This document shows positions 41,332 through 53,657 of a DNA stretch of 64,000 bases, piece after piece. The number at the start of each line of letters is the position of its first letter. Position 1 is the stretch's first letter. The notes beneath the pieces are model-generated. The model was not told the DNA's origin, did no database searches, and saw only the letters and a list, made by a program, of their open reading frames with translations. This DNA is from Triparma columacea. Lineage: Eukaryota > Sar > Bolidophyceae > Parmales > Triparmaceae. The stretch covers positions 1 to 64,000 of the forward strand of contig BRYA01000112.1 in assembly GCA_030267965.1 (NCBI GenBank), written 5' to 3'. A program made the position numbers and the translations under genes.

Positions 41332-44319
41332 ATGTCCCCCGCCCCCGCTCTTCTCTTCATCTCTCTTTTATGTGTGGCACACGCCTCTATCAATTGTCCT
41401 AGGCTTTCTTCAACACTGTCTTATACACAGTCAAATGCTCCAAGAGATATATCTTCCATTCTAAGAGTCGTTGTGGAGAAAGTCAACCGTGAACTAGAAG
41501 GTGAGACATTGGGGCGGCAACCCTTTTCTATTTTCAAACAACGTTGTGAGCCTATTTAGGGTTACCAGGGAGAACCACCATGTGACGGTCTCCACGCAAT
41601 TGCTCTCCACGCAATTGCTAACCTACTAAACGGCACCTTCCTCCCTCCCTTTCCACCCCTCCCCCAGGTGTCATAGATGTAGATGTGGAATGGACAGGCA
41701 GTGAGCTCCACCGCAAGGTCGGCAAGTACGACGTCACCGCCAAAGTGACCCGCCGGATAAAGCAGGCCGGAGGTGCCATGGAGGAGTCCACTGACTGCTT
41801 CAGCGTCCCCTTTGTCATCAACGATGACGACGAGTGCAACCTCCCCGTGGGGCACGCCATGAGGCACAAGTGCCATGAGTCCGCATTCTGCGTCAACACG
41901 GTCGGAGGCTACCAGTGCGAGTGCCGCAAGCCCCCCGCCAGCTCGAGCTCCGAGGCCTGGGCCTTGTCCCTGCTCTCCTCGTCCTGCCCCCTCTCCGCAA
42001 CCTCGGACTGCTGCTCCACGGATGACTGCAAGGCGGACTTTGTGTGCCCTGTCGACCCATGCGGTGCTAATGGTGGGTCTGACTGCGGCGCCAAGTCTGG
42101 TGCCAAGTGCGTTTCCGATGTGTTCGAGGACGGGTCAGGTGCCACCTACAAGTGCCAGTGCCCCTCCGGACTTTACGGAAACGGTCACGTCTGCAACCCC
42201 GGGGACTCGATTCCCAACCCCAAGGTTGGGTTCGACGGCCTCCCCACCGAAGCCACCCGTACCGCCAACTTCTGCGGGTGCACGAAGCCCTCCGTCGACC
42301 AGTGCGCAGGCTTCCCCACCTGCGAGGCGAAGAACACCGCGTGCACGATCGCGGCGGACGGGAAGGGGCCCCCTACTTGCGAGTGCAAACCGGGGTACGT
42401 CGACACACCGGAGCATGGGTGTGTGGACGAGACCCCGCCTACGCTCAAGCTCCGGTGCGACCAGAACAACGATGGGGTCATGAAACTCAAGCAGGGGGAC
42501 AACTACGAGGAGGTGAGAAGGGGGCACGAGGAAGGAGGGGACGAAGAGACGACGACTGGAGGGTTGCACGAGCCCACGATGTGTAAACCCCACGATATAT
42601 TGTTCCGGCCCCGAGCAAAACGTTTCTCACAGCCCTTGTCCGATTACTAAACAACTCCCTTCGCTCCTCACAGTGTGCTGTTGACATCATGGATGACAAC
42701 GCGGAAGACTTAGCCCGAACCCTCAAGATCAAGTACTCCGAACCTCTCCCCTCTGGCTGCCTTCGCAAGATGGGATCGTTCACCGTGAATTACTCGGTCG
42801 CAACCCCTTGGACCGACCCCCCCTTCCAGGAGGTCACCCGAACCGTAGAGGTGGGCGACCTCGACGAATGCAAGATCTCCTCCAAGCAGGCGCAGTTCTA
42901 CTGCCCCGAGGCCATGCCCCGCTGCGACGTCGCGTCAGGGGCGCTCTGCAAGAACACCATCGGGAGCTACACCTGTGAGTGTCCCAAGTGCACGACCGGC
43001 GACGGATTCCTGCCCATCTCTGGCCTCAACCCTGACGACCCGCTGAAGCCTTTCAACTACAACGGAGGGACCGGATGTGTGGATAGCTGCAAGCCTGAAC
43101 TCAAGCTCCACGGCCCCAACCCGAGGGTCTTTAGGGTCCCCAAGAACAATGGTCTCCAAGGTCTCACAAGCAAGGGCAAGGAAGTCAGCTCGGGTTTCAT
43201 CAAGAGCGACAGCGGCGAAAGGTGAGAATAGGCAGATCTCCCACACGATGATAGTTGTAAATCACTAACGCAACCCCTTCCTCGATTCGCTTCGCTCATC
43301 GCTTCGCTCATCCCAGGAACTACGACTCCGAGGTCAAGGCCCTGATCAGGGGTTCCGGGGGTTTAGAGCTTTGCGCGACGAAAAATAACGCCGCCACGGT
43401 GACTGGCAAGCACTGCGCCACCGCCAGCGACACTACCCCCAACGGAATCATCGACCTGAGTGACAAGATAATTGTCGGGGACCCTGTCAGGTCTCCCAAG
43501 CAGCCCAACATGTGGAGGGTGCCGTACAATGTCGTCGACTCCATCGGGAACAGGGCGGACACAGTCTGGAGGGATGTTGTTGTGGAGGAGATGAGCTTCG
43601 AGGAGTACGAGGTGACGCTTAGGAAAGACTTCGATGAGGAGAAGAGGAGGGCGGTCGAAGAGGCCGTGGCCAAGGCCACCAGGAAGGAAAAGGGGGACTG
43701 TGAGGAAAAGGTCAGGAGGCTGGAGGAAGGGGAGAGGGTGAAAGGAGGAGGTAGGAATAGCAACAAATGCGCGAAGTGCCCTCCCCCTCCCAAGTGTCCG
43801 GACTTTGATGGGAAGGACGACAATGGACTCAGGAAGGAGCTCAGGGCTTGCCAGAGCGACTTGGGAGATGTGAAGAGGAGCTTGACAGATAGGACCAATG
43901 AAAGCGGGGGGGGCGGAAGGGGAGGGGGGGGAGGGGACAAGACTCTGGCCAGCACCTTGGAGGAGATCTTCCCTCTCTTTTTGATTTTGATGCTGGGATC
44001 GTCGACGCTAGGCCTGCTGGTCCTGGTCCTTCAGCGCGCCAAGAGTGTCCTCATGGGAACCAGCGGCGTCGTCAGGGGCAAAGGTGATGACGAGAGGGCC
44101 TCGAACCTCGCCAAAAGTGTGACATACCACTCCCCCAGACACGGAACCGGCAGCGTCTCCGTCAACGGGAGCACGGCAGGGACAGTGCAGCCCCAGACCC
44201 CCCAGAGCGCGAGGAGTGGAGTATTCTCCCCTGGAAGCGTCGGGAGCGCGAAGAGTATGCAGAGCCCAGCGAGCTACAATCTCAGCCCAATCACGCCAAG
44301 TCGAATGTCTAAGCGTTAG
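41332..44319 (+). CDS. EGF-like, single-pass membrane receptor-like protein
   Basis: Exons 41332-41500, 41668-42512, 42674-43221 and 43317-44319, all in phase, 854 aa. A signal peptide (MSPAPALLFISLLCVAHAS) leads a Cys-rich ectodomain. There are at least two calcium-type EGF modules: one begins DDECNLPVGHAMRHKC and has FCVNTVGGYQCEC, and a second begins DLDECK and ends KNTIGSYTCECPKC. Further Cys-rich EGF-like segments are present, along with repeated modules with LKLRCD/LKLHGP openings. A Lys/Glu-rich helix and a Gly-rich hinge precede one membrane span (about 735-757, FPLFLILMLGSSTLGLLVL). The cytoplasmic tail of about 95 residues is rich in Ser-Pro/Thr-Pro sites. Adhesion or cell-surface sensing is inferred; a mastigoneme-like role is possible but unproven. 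Confidence 0.85.
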
Positions 44320-44379
44320 GGTTATGCGGGAAGGGCGCGTGCTAATAAAGGGCGATATGTTTCACTTAAAACATTAATT

Positions 44380-46357
44380 TTACAGCGCTCCCTCAACCAT
44401 CTCTGGACTTGTTTCCATGCCATGAATGGCCATTTGCTGGTTTCTCAGGCATTGAGAGTGGTCCGTCTCGCAGCCGTGGCAGACGCTGCAAATAGCTACA
44501 CTTTTTTGGGAATACGGGCCTACTGCACCTCCTTGCTTCGGCGCCTCCAAGGACCAAGGGTTGGTGGTGGTGGAAGCTATCCCCGTAGGGATGTACTGGA
44601 CATCTTGGATGCTAATGATGGCTTTTAGGTAGTCAAGGATGAGAGTCTTATCCTTGACCTTTTGCTCCGACTGGGGGTTCTTAAAGAGGTCGTTAAAAGG
44701 GGGGTAGAAGTGGGCCTTCACAATGCGCTGAACGCCGTCGACGCGAACCTTGAGGCACCGCAGTATGGAAGGAGCTTGAGGTGGCAGCGGTATAGGGGTA
44801 GGAACGGATACCGATATGGTCCTAGGTTTGCGCTTCAGTCGTTTCTTTCCCTTGTAAATCGGTTGGTGGGTCTCTGCGACTGGGGGGGCGTCTGCTGCTA
44901 TGGCTGCGAGGGAGGTTTAGATTGAGAATAGGCATGGGTTAGAGAAGGCCCTTGTGAATATATTATTTATTTGTTATAGATGCGACGCCCTCCGCCTTCT
45001 CACCTTTCTTCAATTTCGACCATGTTGCCCCAAAGTCTGACGTAGAATACTTCCAACCGCTGGCTGCTGTTATAATTTCTGCTTGACCTATTCCCGTCGC
45101 CTTCACAGCTTCGACCCCGCCCTCCTTCATGACATCCTCGGGGAGAAAGCATTTCTTCCAAGTTTTGCCCCCATCACAGGTGTAGAAGATGAAGTTTGGA
45201 ATGTTCGGCTTGTCGTTAATCTTCCCAATGATATTCTCGTCCTCGTCATAAATTAGCTTTTTGGAAATTATCAAGTTGTTGACCTTTGAACGGACGATAG
45301 TCATGTTCACGGTGGGAGGAGGGGGGGTGGATTGGGCGGAGGGGGAGTTGGGGGAGGGACCGTCCTCAGGCTTGGCGGGCTTGATCGGAGACTTTGGTTT
45401 GGCAGGAGATTCGGGTTTGGCAGGTTTGGCTGGGGATCCGGGCTTTGTAGGAGACCCAGGTTGCGAGGACTGCGATGCAGTGGTGTCGGCGAGCGTGCGT
45501 TAGTGCATAAACAAAGGTTTCTTTTTTCACTGTTTGTCTGCTCTTACCTCTCCTTCCGGCTCTTCAACGGCGATTCCTACTTGCTTGGCCAAATTGTCGA
45601 ACTGCAGGCCCTCGCCTGCCAATATCCAGCCCTCATCAGAGTAGAAGGAGACAGTGTTGCGCTTCACAATGTTGACATCGTTGTCGACACCGTAACCTGA
45701 GGTCACCAATTTCTCGTAGTCTATCGTAGTCTTATCTAAGGCCAGTGCATGCTCAAGCTGCTTCTCATCGGGGTACTCGAGGAAGGCAGTGCCGTCGCAA
45801 TTATTATTTTTATCCTGGCATATGTGGCACCTCACAAAATTCCCCGCCTTGAAGGGTTCTTTCTTCTCGGGATTTATGGTTTGATCGAAGTGACAGCGCA
45901 ACATGATTTCGTCCGTGATCTTTGACAGGTTAGTCACCTTGATGATGAGCGTTGGGTTGTTTGACTTAGGGAAGTTGAAGCGAGTTTCCGGCTTCTTTCT
46001 CCTTGCAGCCTTCCTATCCTCTTCGGCCTTGTCGGCCAACAAGGTTTGCATCAGCTCCCCCTCCGGCTCCTTCTCTGCCTCCTTCCACTCCCACGCTTTC
46101 TTGTAATCTGCAACCCGAGCTTCTGCAAACTGGTGATTCACCAAACGGTGCAAGTGCTCAGCCCTTCCGACAAGCTTAGTGTTGGTTCGGTTGTAACCCT
46201 TGTCATCGGCCACGTCAATTGCCCCCTCGAGCATTGAAGGGTTTAACTCCTTCTTTCGCTGCTCCAGCATGGCATTTTCAAGCCTGTCTATCACTTTCTG
46301 TGCCTCTAACCATTTGTCCTCGTTAGTGGGGAGGGTGTGGGGTATACCGTTGCCCAT
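44380..46357 (-). CDS. RRM-like and Asp-box-containing protein of unknown function
   Basis: Exons 46357-45548, 45469-45004 and 44903-44380, phases 0 and 1, 599 aa. Residues about 125-240 have an RRM-like pattern (TLIIKVTNLSKITDEIMLRCHF ... NCDGTAFLEYPDEKQLEHAL) with an inserted HICQDKNN segment. A Pro/Lys/Ser linker with PAKPxSP repeats follows. Then comes a region with two Asp-box (BNR) motifs, TCDGGKTW and TSDFGATW, usual in beta-propellers but here only two. The third exon is Cys-containing (ICSVCHGCETDHSQC). The combination is unfamiliar to me. Tail-to-tail with the EGF-like gene, 60 bp apart. Confidence 0.8.
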
Positions 46358-46514
46358 AGGGGGGAAGAGGTGGGATGAGGGCGGAGAAAATTGGAAACTG
46401 GAAGGAGGTCGTTGGGGTGGGGGGGGGTGGATGGGGAGGTGAAGGGTAGGGGTGGGGGGTGGGGGTGAAGGAGGGGGGGCAAGAGCGGGGGGGGAAGGGG
46501 GGAGGGGGTGCGAA

Positions 46515-46940
46515 ACGGCTAATTTATTTGCAAAGTCCCAAATAAACAGAAATGTGCAAAAAAACGCTTCTCACTTTGAAATTACATCCACATAGATTAA
46601 TATTTGTAATTAAGTATATTGAATCAAATCAATACTCTAAAAATACATATTATGATCTGAAAACATATTTTAACCGTTTTTGAATTATTGAAATAATTTT
46701 TTAATCGGCGATTCAAAATACAAAGATCAGCTCAACTCAATGAATATGATCATTTAACATTTTAAAGGAAATAAATTGAATAAATATGAAATTCAAATAT
46801 TTGTTTTGTTGCCAAATTTCTATATTTTGTTTAATTGTCGTAATATATTTTACAATATTTATTTGATCAATATAAAATCTCCTTAGTATAGAATCATTTT
46901 CAAAGCGATGAAAGAAAAATTCAAAAAAAAATCAAATGCT
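46515..46940. other. Strongly A/T-rich island
   Basis: About 400 bp made almost entirely of A and T (ATATTT, AAATAT, TTTAAT runs) in an otherwise GC-balanced region. It begins upstream of the RRM-like gene start and ends before an 87-codon frame of doubtful value. It could be a promoter or matrix-type region, an organellar insertion or a centromere-like element. Confidence 0.7.
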
Positions 46941-47157
46941 GTACAAATGCGCCTCACAGCGCCGCCAAGACGCTCTTGCCGCCGTCTCTACGGCTCTCTC
47001 CTCCCCCCCGTCTACGTCTCATCTGCCCCATCGAGTCCCAGAAGACCAAGATCGCAGAGAACTTCCCTAGAGGAAGCGCAAAGTAGGAATCCAAAAAATA
47101 ATTTCGCGTTTTTTTCAACAACAAGAATCTACAGTTCCGCCCCCACCCATCATCTCA

Positions 47158-50100
47158 CTACTCGAAAATGATCGTAGAGAGCATAGTCAAAGCCACGAGG
47201 CTCTGCTCGTTGACGATCATCCTGCTTCCAACTCCCTTCCTCTTTTTCTTCTTGACAACATCGGCATAATTCTTGAGCCTCTTGATGCATATTCCGACGA
47301 CACCTAACCTGAGCATGATGCTCCTGTTGGCTGGTACCTTAGCGAAGAGCCAGCAGAGGGCCATGACCGGCGACAAGTGCTCTACGTGGTAGCTCTCAGC
47401 GGCGCAGCAGAGTAGCTGGACCATGTGGGGGTCGGCGAAGGTGGCGTTCCTCTTGAAGCGTTTCAGGCTCTTGTGGCTGTGCGCGTGGAGCTTCAGGAAG
47501 GCGCTCGCGGTAGGGAGGAGGTCCTTGGCGTGGTTGGGTTCTAGGGCAAAGTTCATGAATTCCATTTGCTCGCTGACGCTCGTTTGCTTGAGGAACTCGT
47601 AAGTCTCCTTCTGCTCAACAGTCACATCCTTCGGTTGCCTGATGTCTAGGAGGAGCTTGTAGTAGAGGGGGCAACCGTCGTCATTGGTTTGAATCTCAGC
47701 GCTCGCTCCAGTGACGAGGCTAGTAGTCTCAACTCCGTCCCAGAGTTCCTTCAAAAGATCCTTCTCCTTCCTCTTACCCTCCGGCACCCCCTCTAGCGCC
47801 TCATTCCCTACCTGTTTCAGCGTCTTCTTCCCTTGCTCCTGCTTCTTTTTCCTCCTTTTCCCCTCCTGATCTCTCTTTCTTCTCCTCCTCTCCCTAAGTC
47901 CCTCCAGCCCCCCTACCACCTCTCCCTCAGAGGCTCCGCTCGCGCTATCTCCCTCGCTCTCAGCCCCGCTTTCCGCCCCCCCCGCCTTCTTGCCCCCTCC
48001 TCCACCCCCTTGGTCCATCAACCTCTTCCTGCTGTCCTGTAAGTTCTCCAGCATTTCCTCCATCTCCTTAATCTGCCCGTCCGCGTTTCTTTTGGCCGTC
48101 TCAAGTTTCTCCTTAACGGCTACGAGATCTCCCAGGGTTCCGTCCTGTCTCCCCCTCCCCTTCTGTAGCTTGTCCACCCTCGCGAGGTTCTTCACGAGTG
48201 TCCTTTTGTCCTTCTTCGTCTTTTCAATATCCTCCCTGATGTCAGAAATCGTTTCCAGCAGATCCTTGAGGGTCGCGGCGTGGGTGACTCTGTGTAGCTC
48301 ATTGTGAGCCTTCTGAATATCCTTCACCCTGCTGTCGCTTCTCCACTCCAGGCTCTGGTTGGTGTCGTAATCTTTCAACTCTGCGATGAGATAAGGAGGT
48401 TAGTTTCAAAGTACATTATGCCGTCTTCCTCACGACACCCATTACCCCCTTTGATAATTCTCACCTCCTTCCTCCGCCCCATCGTAGGCCATCGGGGGTG
48501 GCGGTAGCTGCATCTTCGTCCACCCCGCTGCTCCGCTCGAATCTTCCCCTTGAGAAATTGTGTTTGAGTCTGCCGTGATCGTCTCTTTCACCGCCGACAG
48601 AACGGCTCTATTGTGCTTGATGATTGAGTTCACCTTTACCGCGTCTCTCTTATAGGATAGGGTCGGTGGTGGAGGTGGGAGTATCTCTCCGTCCCTCTCC
48701 CCCTCCTCTTCCAGTTCACTCTCGCTCTTCCCTCCACTCTTAAGGTCGCCGTAAAAGTCAGCCCTCCCCCCCCCCTCCTCTACCTCCTTCCCCTTCTCGG
48801 CCTTCCTCCTCTCCTTGTCCTCCGCTCTCTTGCTCTGTATTTCCGCCCTAATATTTTTGAGTCTCTCCGGGTTCATCTCCGTTATCCTATGCGACCTCAA
48901 AGCGGCGTTCTCCCTCCTCTTCGTCCTCTTCTGTAGCCTGACCTTGGGGTCGAGTTTCCTGGGTGGGGACGTGTGGGGTTTGGGCGCTGACTTCGTACGT
49001 TTCATCTTCTCATATTTATCAGGGTCGTAATCCTCCTCCTCCTCGGATGCGTCATCAGGGACCGCCGAAGGTGTGACGTCCTCAACGTCGTCGTCATCTG
49101 AGGAAGAAGACGACGAGTCGTCTTCGTATTTCTTCTTGTCGTTCTTCACTTTCGCCACCGCCTTGCTCAGGTCCAAGCCCTCACCAAAATCATCCATCGG
49201 GTCCGGCCCCGCCCCAAACGCGTCCTCATCATCCCACCCCCCTCCCCCCCCCCTCCCCTCCCTTTCCTTCATGATCTGTAGTTTCCTTCTGAGGTGTTTC
49301 TGCTTCCGTTCTGAGGAGATGTACCCGCCTCGGACCTTCTGGGATGCGAAGATGAACTTATCCATCGACGACTCCTCGTTCCACTTAGCTTCCATCTCTT
49401 GGGCCTCCGACCAACTGATACCACGACCGTACATGTTGTCACCTGCCATTTTTATCCCAGCCATCTCAGCCCTAAGAAACAATCCATACGCTCCCTTGCC
49501 GTCGTCCTGCGGGGGAGGGGCAAATTCGACGACGGAGGATATGTCGGTCAGATGCACATTGTCCATTTTTAGCATTCGCTCATTCCCCTTTCTCCACCTT
49601 CTCACCTTTTTAGGATGCGGTGACCTTGCAACAACCGGTGCAAAGTTCTCGTCATCATACTCGTTGAAGTAGTCCCTCGCGTCCACTCCCCCCCCCTTCC
49701 CCTTCTCCACATAAACCGTCCTAGTCTTCGCTTCCTTAAGGCTCTGTTGTTCCTTAATTCCCCCAACACCCCCAGGTCCCCAGTGTCTAGTCTGTCCAGG
49801 TGTTGCGTTCCTCGCATTCTTAGCCTGATCAAGGAAGGCTTTCTGTGCGTCCTCGAGACTCATGCGACCGAGGTTCGCGGCCTCTACGGCGGCAACGTTG
49901 GGAGAAGGCACACCAACCATGGAGGGGAAGGGCATCATCGAGGGCATACCTGGCATAGACATTGGAAAACCTGACATTGGCATACCCGCCACCGGACCGG
50001 GTCCGGGAATTCCTACCCCAGCCCCCGTATTCGTCGGCATTATCCCGGGGGACGCAAAGGACTGGTGAGATTGATGGGAAGGTCCATCCGGGGAAGGTTG

Positions 50101-50205
50101 AGGGGGGGGGGCACTAGCAACTCCTGCTGGGATTGAGCCGATATCATACTCTTTAACTTGGTTATGAGACGTGTCTATCGACACCCGCCGTCCTCCGGGG
50201 ACCAT
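47158..50205 (-). CDS. Large acidic/disordered protein with helical C-terminal domain
   Basis: Two exons, 50205-48465 and 48380-47158 (GTGAGA donor, phase 1), 987 aa. The first 135 residues are Pro/Gly/Met-rich. Residues about 170-330 look ordered (RDYFNEYDDENFAPVVARS, KGAYGLFLRAEMAGIKMAG, NMYGRGISWSEAQEMEAKW, KFIFASQKVRGGYISSERK). A long Glu/Lys/Ser acidic-basic stretch and coiled coil follow (to about 840). The last 150 residues form helices like an ARM/HEAT-type fold (LLPTASAFLKLHAHSHKSL, LSPVMALCWLFAKVPANRS, MLRLGVVGICIKRLKNYAD). A nuclear scaffold or RNA/chromatin factor is possible; no function assigned. Confidence 0.8.
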
Positions 50206-50857
50206 TGCGGGGTTTTAAAAGGTGGGTAGGTGAATTTGAATGTTTGGGATGATTTCCTGAATATTTCTGGAATATATTGGACCCAAACTTCATCATGTCC
50301 CAACGTTAGACTTTTAAAATTCAACCTCGAAGCGTCAAGTAATATCGAGGTTCGAGAACGACATGAATTTTAAAGCAGAATGCGGAATCCTTTACACTCC
50401 CCCAAACCCAGCCGAAGGTTCCCACTCAGGTCCCACAAGCTCATTCCAATGCATTTCTACCTTGTTGTCTTGTTTGGCCAAAAATTTTGTGAATGAAGTT
50501 TTGTAAGGTATGTTATGTCACTACGGTTGTACGTATGTTGTGATGATATAGTGTGTGTGTGATATAATGCCAAAATGGGCCAAAATGAGGCATAAATCTC
50601 TTTGCATAAATGAGGGTCGTGGAGATTCATGCCTAGAATTGTCCTCTATTCTCCTCTATTTCCACCTATCTCTCTCTATTATGTCACATTTTGGAAGTTT
50701 ATAACGATATAATACTCGTCACATGCACACACTATAATTTAATACCCCTACACACACATATATTAGCTTCATTCTCTAACCCCTTCGACCTCCCCTTCCA
50801 CCTCCCCTTCAAACTCAAACCTCATTTGCTCCCCACCCACCCACATCCACCAAATAG
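50206..50857. other. Intergenic region between divergent acidic-protein and SPX genes
   Basis: About 650 bp with TATATA/CACACA patches (50740-50765). It should include the first exon and promoter of the SPX gene. A candidate ATG at 50681 begins MSHFG, reminiscent of SPX N-termini, but I could not find a splice pair joining it in frame. Confidence 0.5.
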
Positions 50858-52358
50858 AACCTTCAAAAGGTTATCGACCTATCAGACCCAGAATGGACAC
50901 CATTCTGGGTGAATTATAAGATGTTAAAGAAGATTATAAAGGAGCTCGTATCAGGGAAAAGTGAATCTGATCAAGAGGAGCCAAATACTGCACCCCAACC
51001 GACACTGCAGCCCGTTACAGCAATGAATAAGAGCCCAGGAGAAGGTGAGGAGGAGGAAATAGGGGAGGTCAAGGCTGGCTTTGGGGGAAGGTGCAGCATG
51101 TCCAACAACTTGCCGGGGTGGGAATCTGCTGAAATTTAAATTTAATTCCTCAAATTCGTCGCGGCGGTTCTTTGGCCGGTACGGAGCCTTCATTTCTACC
51201 AAATCAAGGACGGGAGGGGGGGAAGGGCAAGCCGATTACCGCCTTAAAGGGCAACTCTTCTAGGAACCTCCCGACACCTGGCGCCCAGCCCTGGAATCTG
51301 CAGTTATAATCAGCTCCCGTCTCTCCCCCCTCCCCCCAACCCCCCAACCTACCACTGCTGACCCCCCCCCCCCCCCCTCCCCCCCCCACCTCCGCGCCCC
51401 CAGTAACCTTCTTCAAGCTGCTCCACTCCGAGCTGAAGAAGTCAACCCATTTCTTCAGCCGCGCCCAGGCCGAGTTCGGGATCCGTCACGAGCGCGTCAA
51501 GGACGCCGCCGAGTTCTGCGCCCAGCCCGGCGCCCTAATGGTCCAAGACCGCTGGTCCCAGCTAGCCAAGGCCCTGTACAGGTTCTATAAGGATCTGCTG
51601 CTGCTGGAGAACTACGCGATCATGACGTACTGCTCGTTCTCGAAGATACTCAAGAAGCACGACAAGAACACGGGGTTCGTTACGAGAGAGGCATTCATGA
51701 AGAACGTGGTGAGCACAGCTAACTTCACCAATTACCCGACCGTCGCTAACATGATCAAGGAGGTGAGAAGGGGCTGTGGAAATAGGCGTCGAAAGTTGAA
51801 AGAACGACGGGCGCCGCAATGTACATTTCGTTACTAACCCCATCATCGTCTTTTCGCTCCCTTCCTCCTCCCCCCCCTCTCTCTCTCTCTCTATAGACGG
51901 AGGCGCTCTTTGGGGAAGTCACAAAGAAGGTAATGGAGGAGGGTAAGGGTGACCTCCACAGGGACGAGAAGCTCTTCATCGACATGGTCCACAAGCTCAA
52001 CGCCCAGGCGACAGGGGTTCAGCAGGAGGAGATGAAGGAGATCGGGGTAAGCGGGGGGGTTGGGGGGGCAAAGAGCCAGGAGGTTGAGGAGGGGGGGGGG
52101 GGGGAGGGGAGTGGGATTAAGGTGAAGGAGATTATCGGGGGATTCAACGATAACGACGCGGAGGATATTAGCGCGAAGCTTGACCTAGTCAGGGAGCTCG
52201 TGGGGGCACAGGGGGAGAAGGAGGAAGAGAAGAAGGAGGAGGGGATTGTGAACAAGGTAGAAGAGGAAGACAGAGGGATTAAGAGAGGTATGGGGGAAGG
52301 GGAAGGGGGAATATATGGAAGGGTGGGAAAGAGACGTAACCCTACAGAAGCTGTGTAA
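50858..52358 (+). CDS. SPX-domain protein (5' end unresolved)
   Basis: Visible exons 50858-51044, 51404-51762 and 51897-52358, with phases 1 and 0. The first exon gives DLSDPEWTPFWVNYKMLKKIIKEL, the SPX start region with the Lys cluster. The second gives FFKLLHSELKKSTHFFSRAQ, FYKDLLLLENYAIMTYCSFSKILKKHDK and NYPTVANMIKE, the SPX core with the second basic cluster. SPX domains bind inositol pyrophosphates and report phosphate status. The remaining 150 residues are Gly/Glu-rich with EKLFIDMVHKLNAQATG and no transporter or EXS domain. It is therefore a stand-alone SPX regulator rather than a VTC or PHO1 subunit. The true start lies upstream, probably in a short first exon. Confidence 0.85.
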
Positions 52359-52505
52359 CGAAAAGAGGACGGGAGAGGGAGGAAAATATAGGACTACCAT
52401 CCTGGAAAAAAATGCTGTGTTTTCACCATTTTCATACACCTCCGTTTCCCAAGCGGGAAAGGTTATCTTAAAAGGTTAGCCCCCCCTTCTCTCTCCCCGT
52501 CTCCT

Positions 52506-53346
52506 TTACTGAATTTGTGGGTTAGTCCAATCGCTCCCCTCAATCTCTTCCATCATATCTTGGAAGTCCCAAACTTTGCCTCCCCCTCCCTCCCCCTCCT
52601 TCCCCACGCACTTAACGTTACCCCCCTCTAAGGCCTTCCCGAATTTACCAGCCCCGTCCCTTACGAACGCCATGTATGGGTGACCCGTAGAGGGTTTGCT
52701 TAGTTTCTTGTTGTTCAATACGATTAGGACGGTGTCATGGACGTTATCCAACTTGAGGGAGTGTAGTTTGGAGGCGCAGGTGTTGGAGAGGGGGGTTACG
52801 GTGGAGTCGTCGAGACGGGAATTCGCGGTGTACCAACCGATTATGGAGGTGGGGGAGGCGGGGGTGATTATACCACTGGAGGGAGTGTGGAGGGACTCAA
52901 TCGCAGACTGAGGGAGGGGGGGGGGAGAGGAGGGGTTAGATTAAGTGTTTTATGATGAGATACGTTGGAAGATGAGGTTGAAAAGGCTACAGTATAGGCT
53001 TTCAGTATAGATTACAGGGCCCACTGTGCGGGTTAACTCAAGTCGCTGAAGCTGTAAATTCTCCTAAATCCGACGAAAGCCCCGAATACTTCAATGTCTG
53101 AGGAAAGCTATATTCTCCCCACTTATCACCCTTCAACAAACTAGCAACAATCTCCCTCCTACTAACCTCAAACATTACGGGTGTAAATGGTCCATGGAAG
53201 CATGGTACAACATCAGTGATTAAGAAGCCTGATTCTGTGCTTCTTCCCAACAAGCAACCGTGAACCGAAAGATGGTTGTGTGAGAGTGCATGAGAGGAGA
53301 GCTTTTGAGATGCCAAAGGAGCTATTTCCACCGTGGCTGAGGACAT
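52506..53346 (-). CDS. EMC8: ER membrane protein complex subunit 8/9
   Basis: Two exons, 53346-53167 and 52907-52506 (GTTAGT donor, CAG acceptor, phase 0), 193 aa. The MPN-like fold of EMC8/9 shows in EIAPLASQKLSSHALSHNHL, VHGCLLG, a TDVVPCFHGPFTPVMFE segment running into the second exon, and IIGWYTANSRLDD, the counterpart of the family's GYYQANE motif. The catalytic metal residues of JAMM proteases are absent, as usual for this subunit. EMC inserts tail-anchored and multi-pass proteins into the ER membrane. Divergent from the ABC1-type kinase gene. Confidence 0.9.
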
Positions 53347-53657
53347 TGTGGGAATGAGGCTGATTTACGGCTATTTGTTTAGTGATATGGTATTATGTAT
53401 ACGTTAGAGAGCGTTCAGATGATATTTTAATGAATGAGGGCGCTTGTAGAATTAATTTGAGAAATGGGAGAAAAGGAGAAAAATGGGAGGCCCGAAAGTC
53501 CAGAGAATAGTCAAGCAGGACTTCTTCACATCAGTCATCAAGTCTTCCCTTCCTCATTTTACGATATTATTCACATACAATCGTACATTACATCAGAATC
53601 ATAGTCTAATACACAAAAATCCACTCATACAAGCCAGTCAGTCCGAATTGAGCCAAA

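Noticed and set aside
44896..44911. A 16-base match to the LRR_5 repeat DNA (ATGGCTGCGAGGGAGG)
   Set aside because: It is the CTCGCAG acceptor of exon 3 in the RRM-like gene. The match is short and there is no flanking similarity.
44963..45003. In-frame stop at 44963 as the end of the RRM-like gene
   Set aside because: A GTGAGAAGG donor at 45003 splices in phase to 44903 and adds a coherent exon, so the stop lies in the intron.
46908..47171. 87-codon frame after the A/T island
   Set aside because: It is Arg/Ser/Pro-rich with no domain and no conserved neighbour; chance cannot be excluded.
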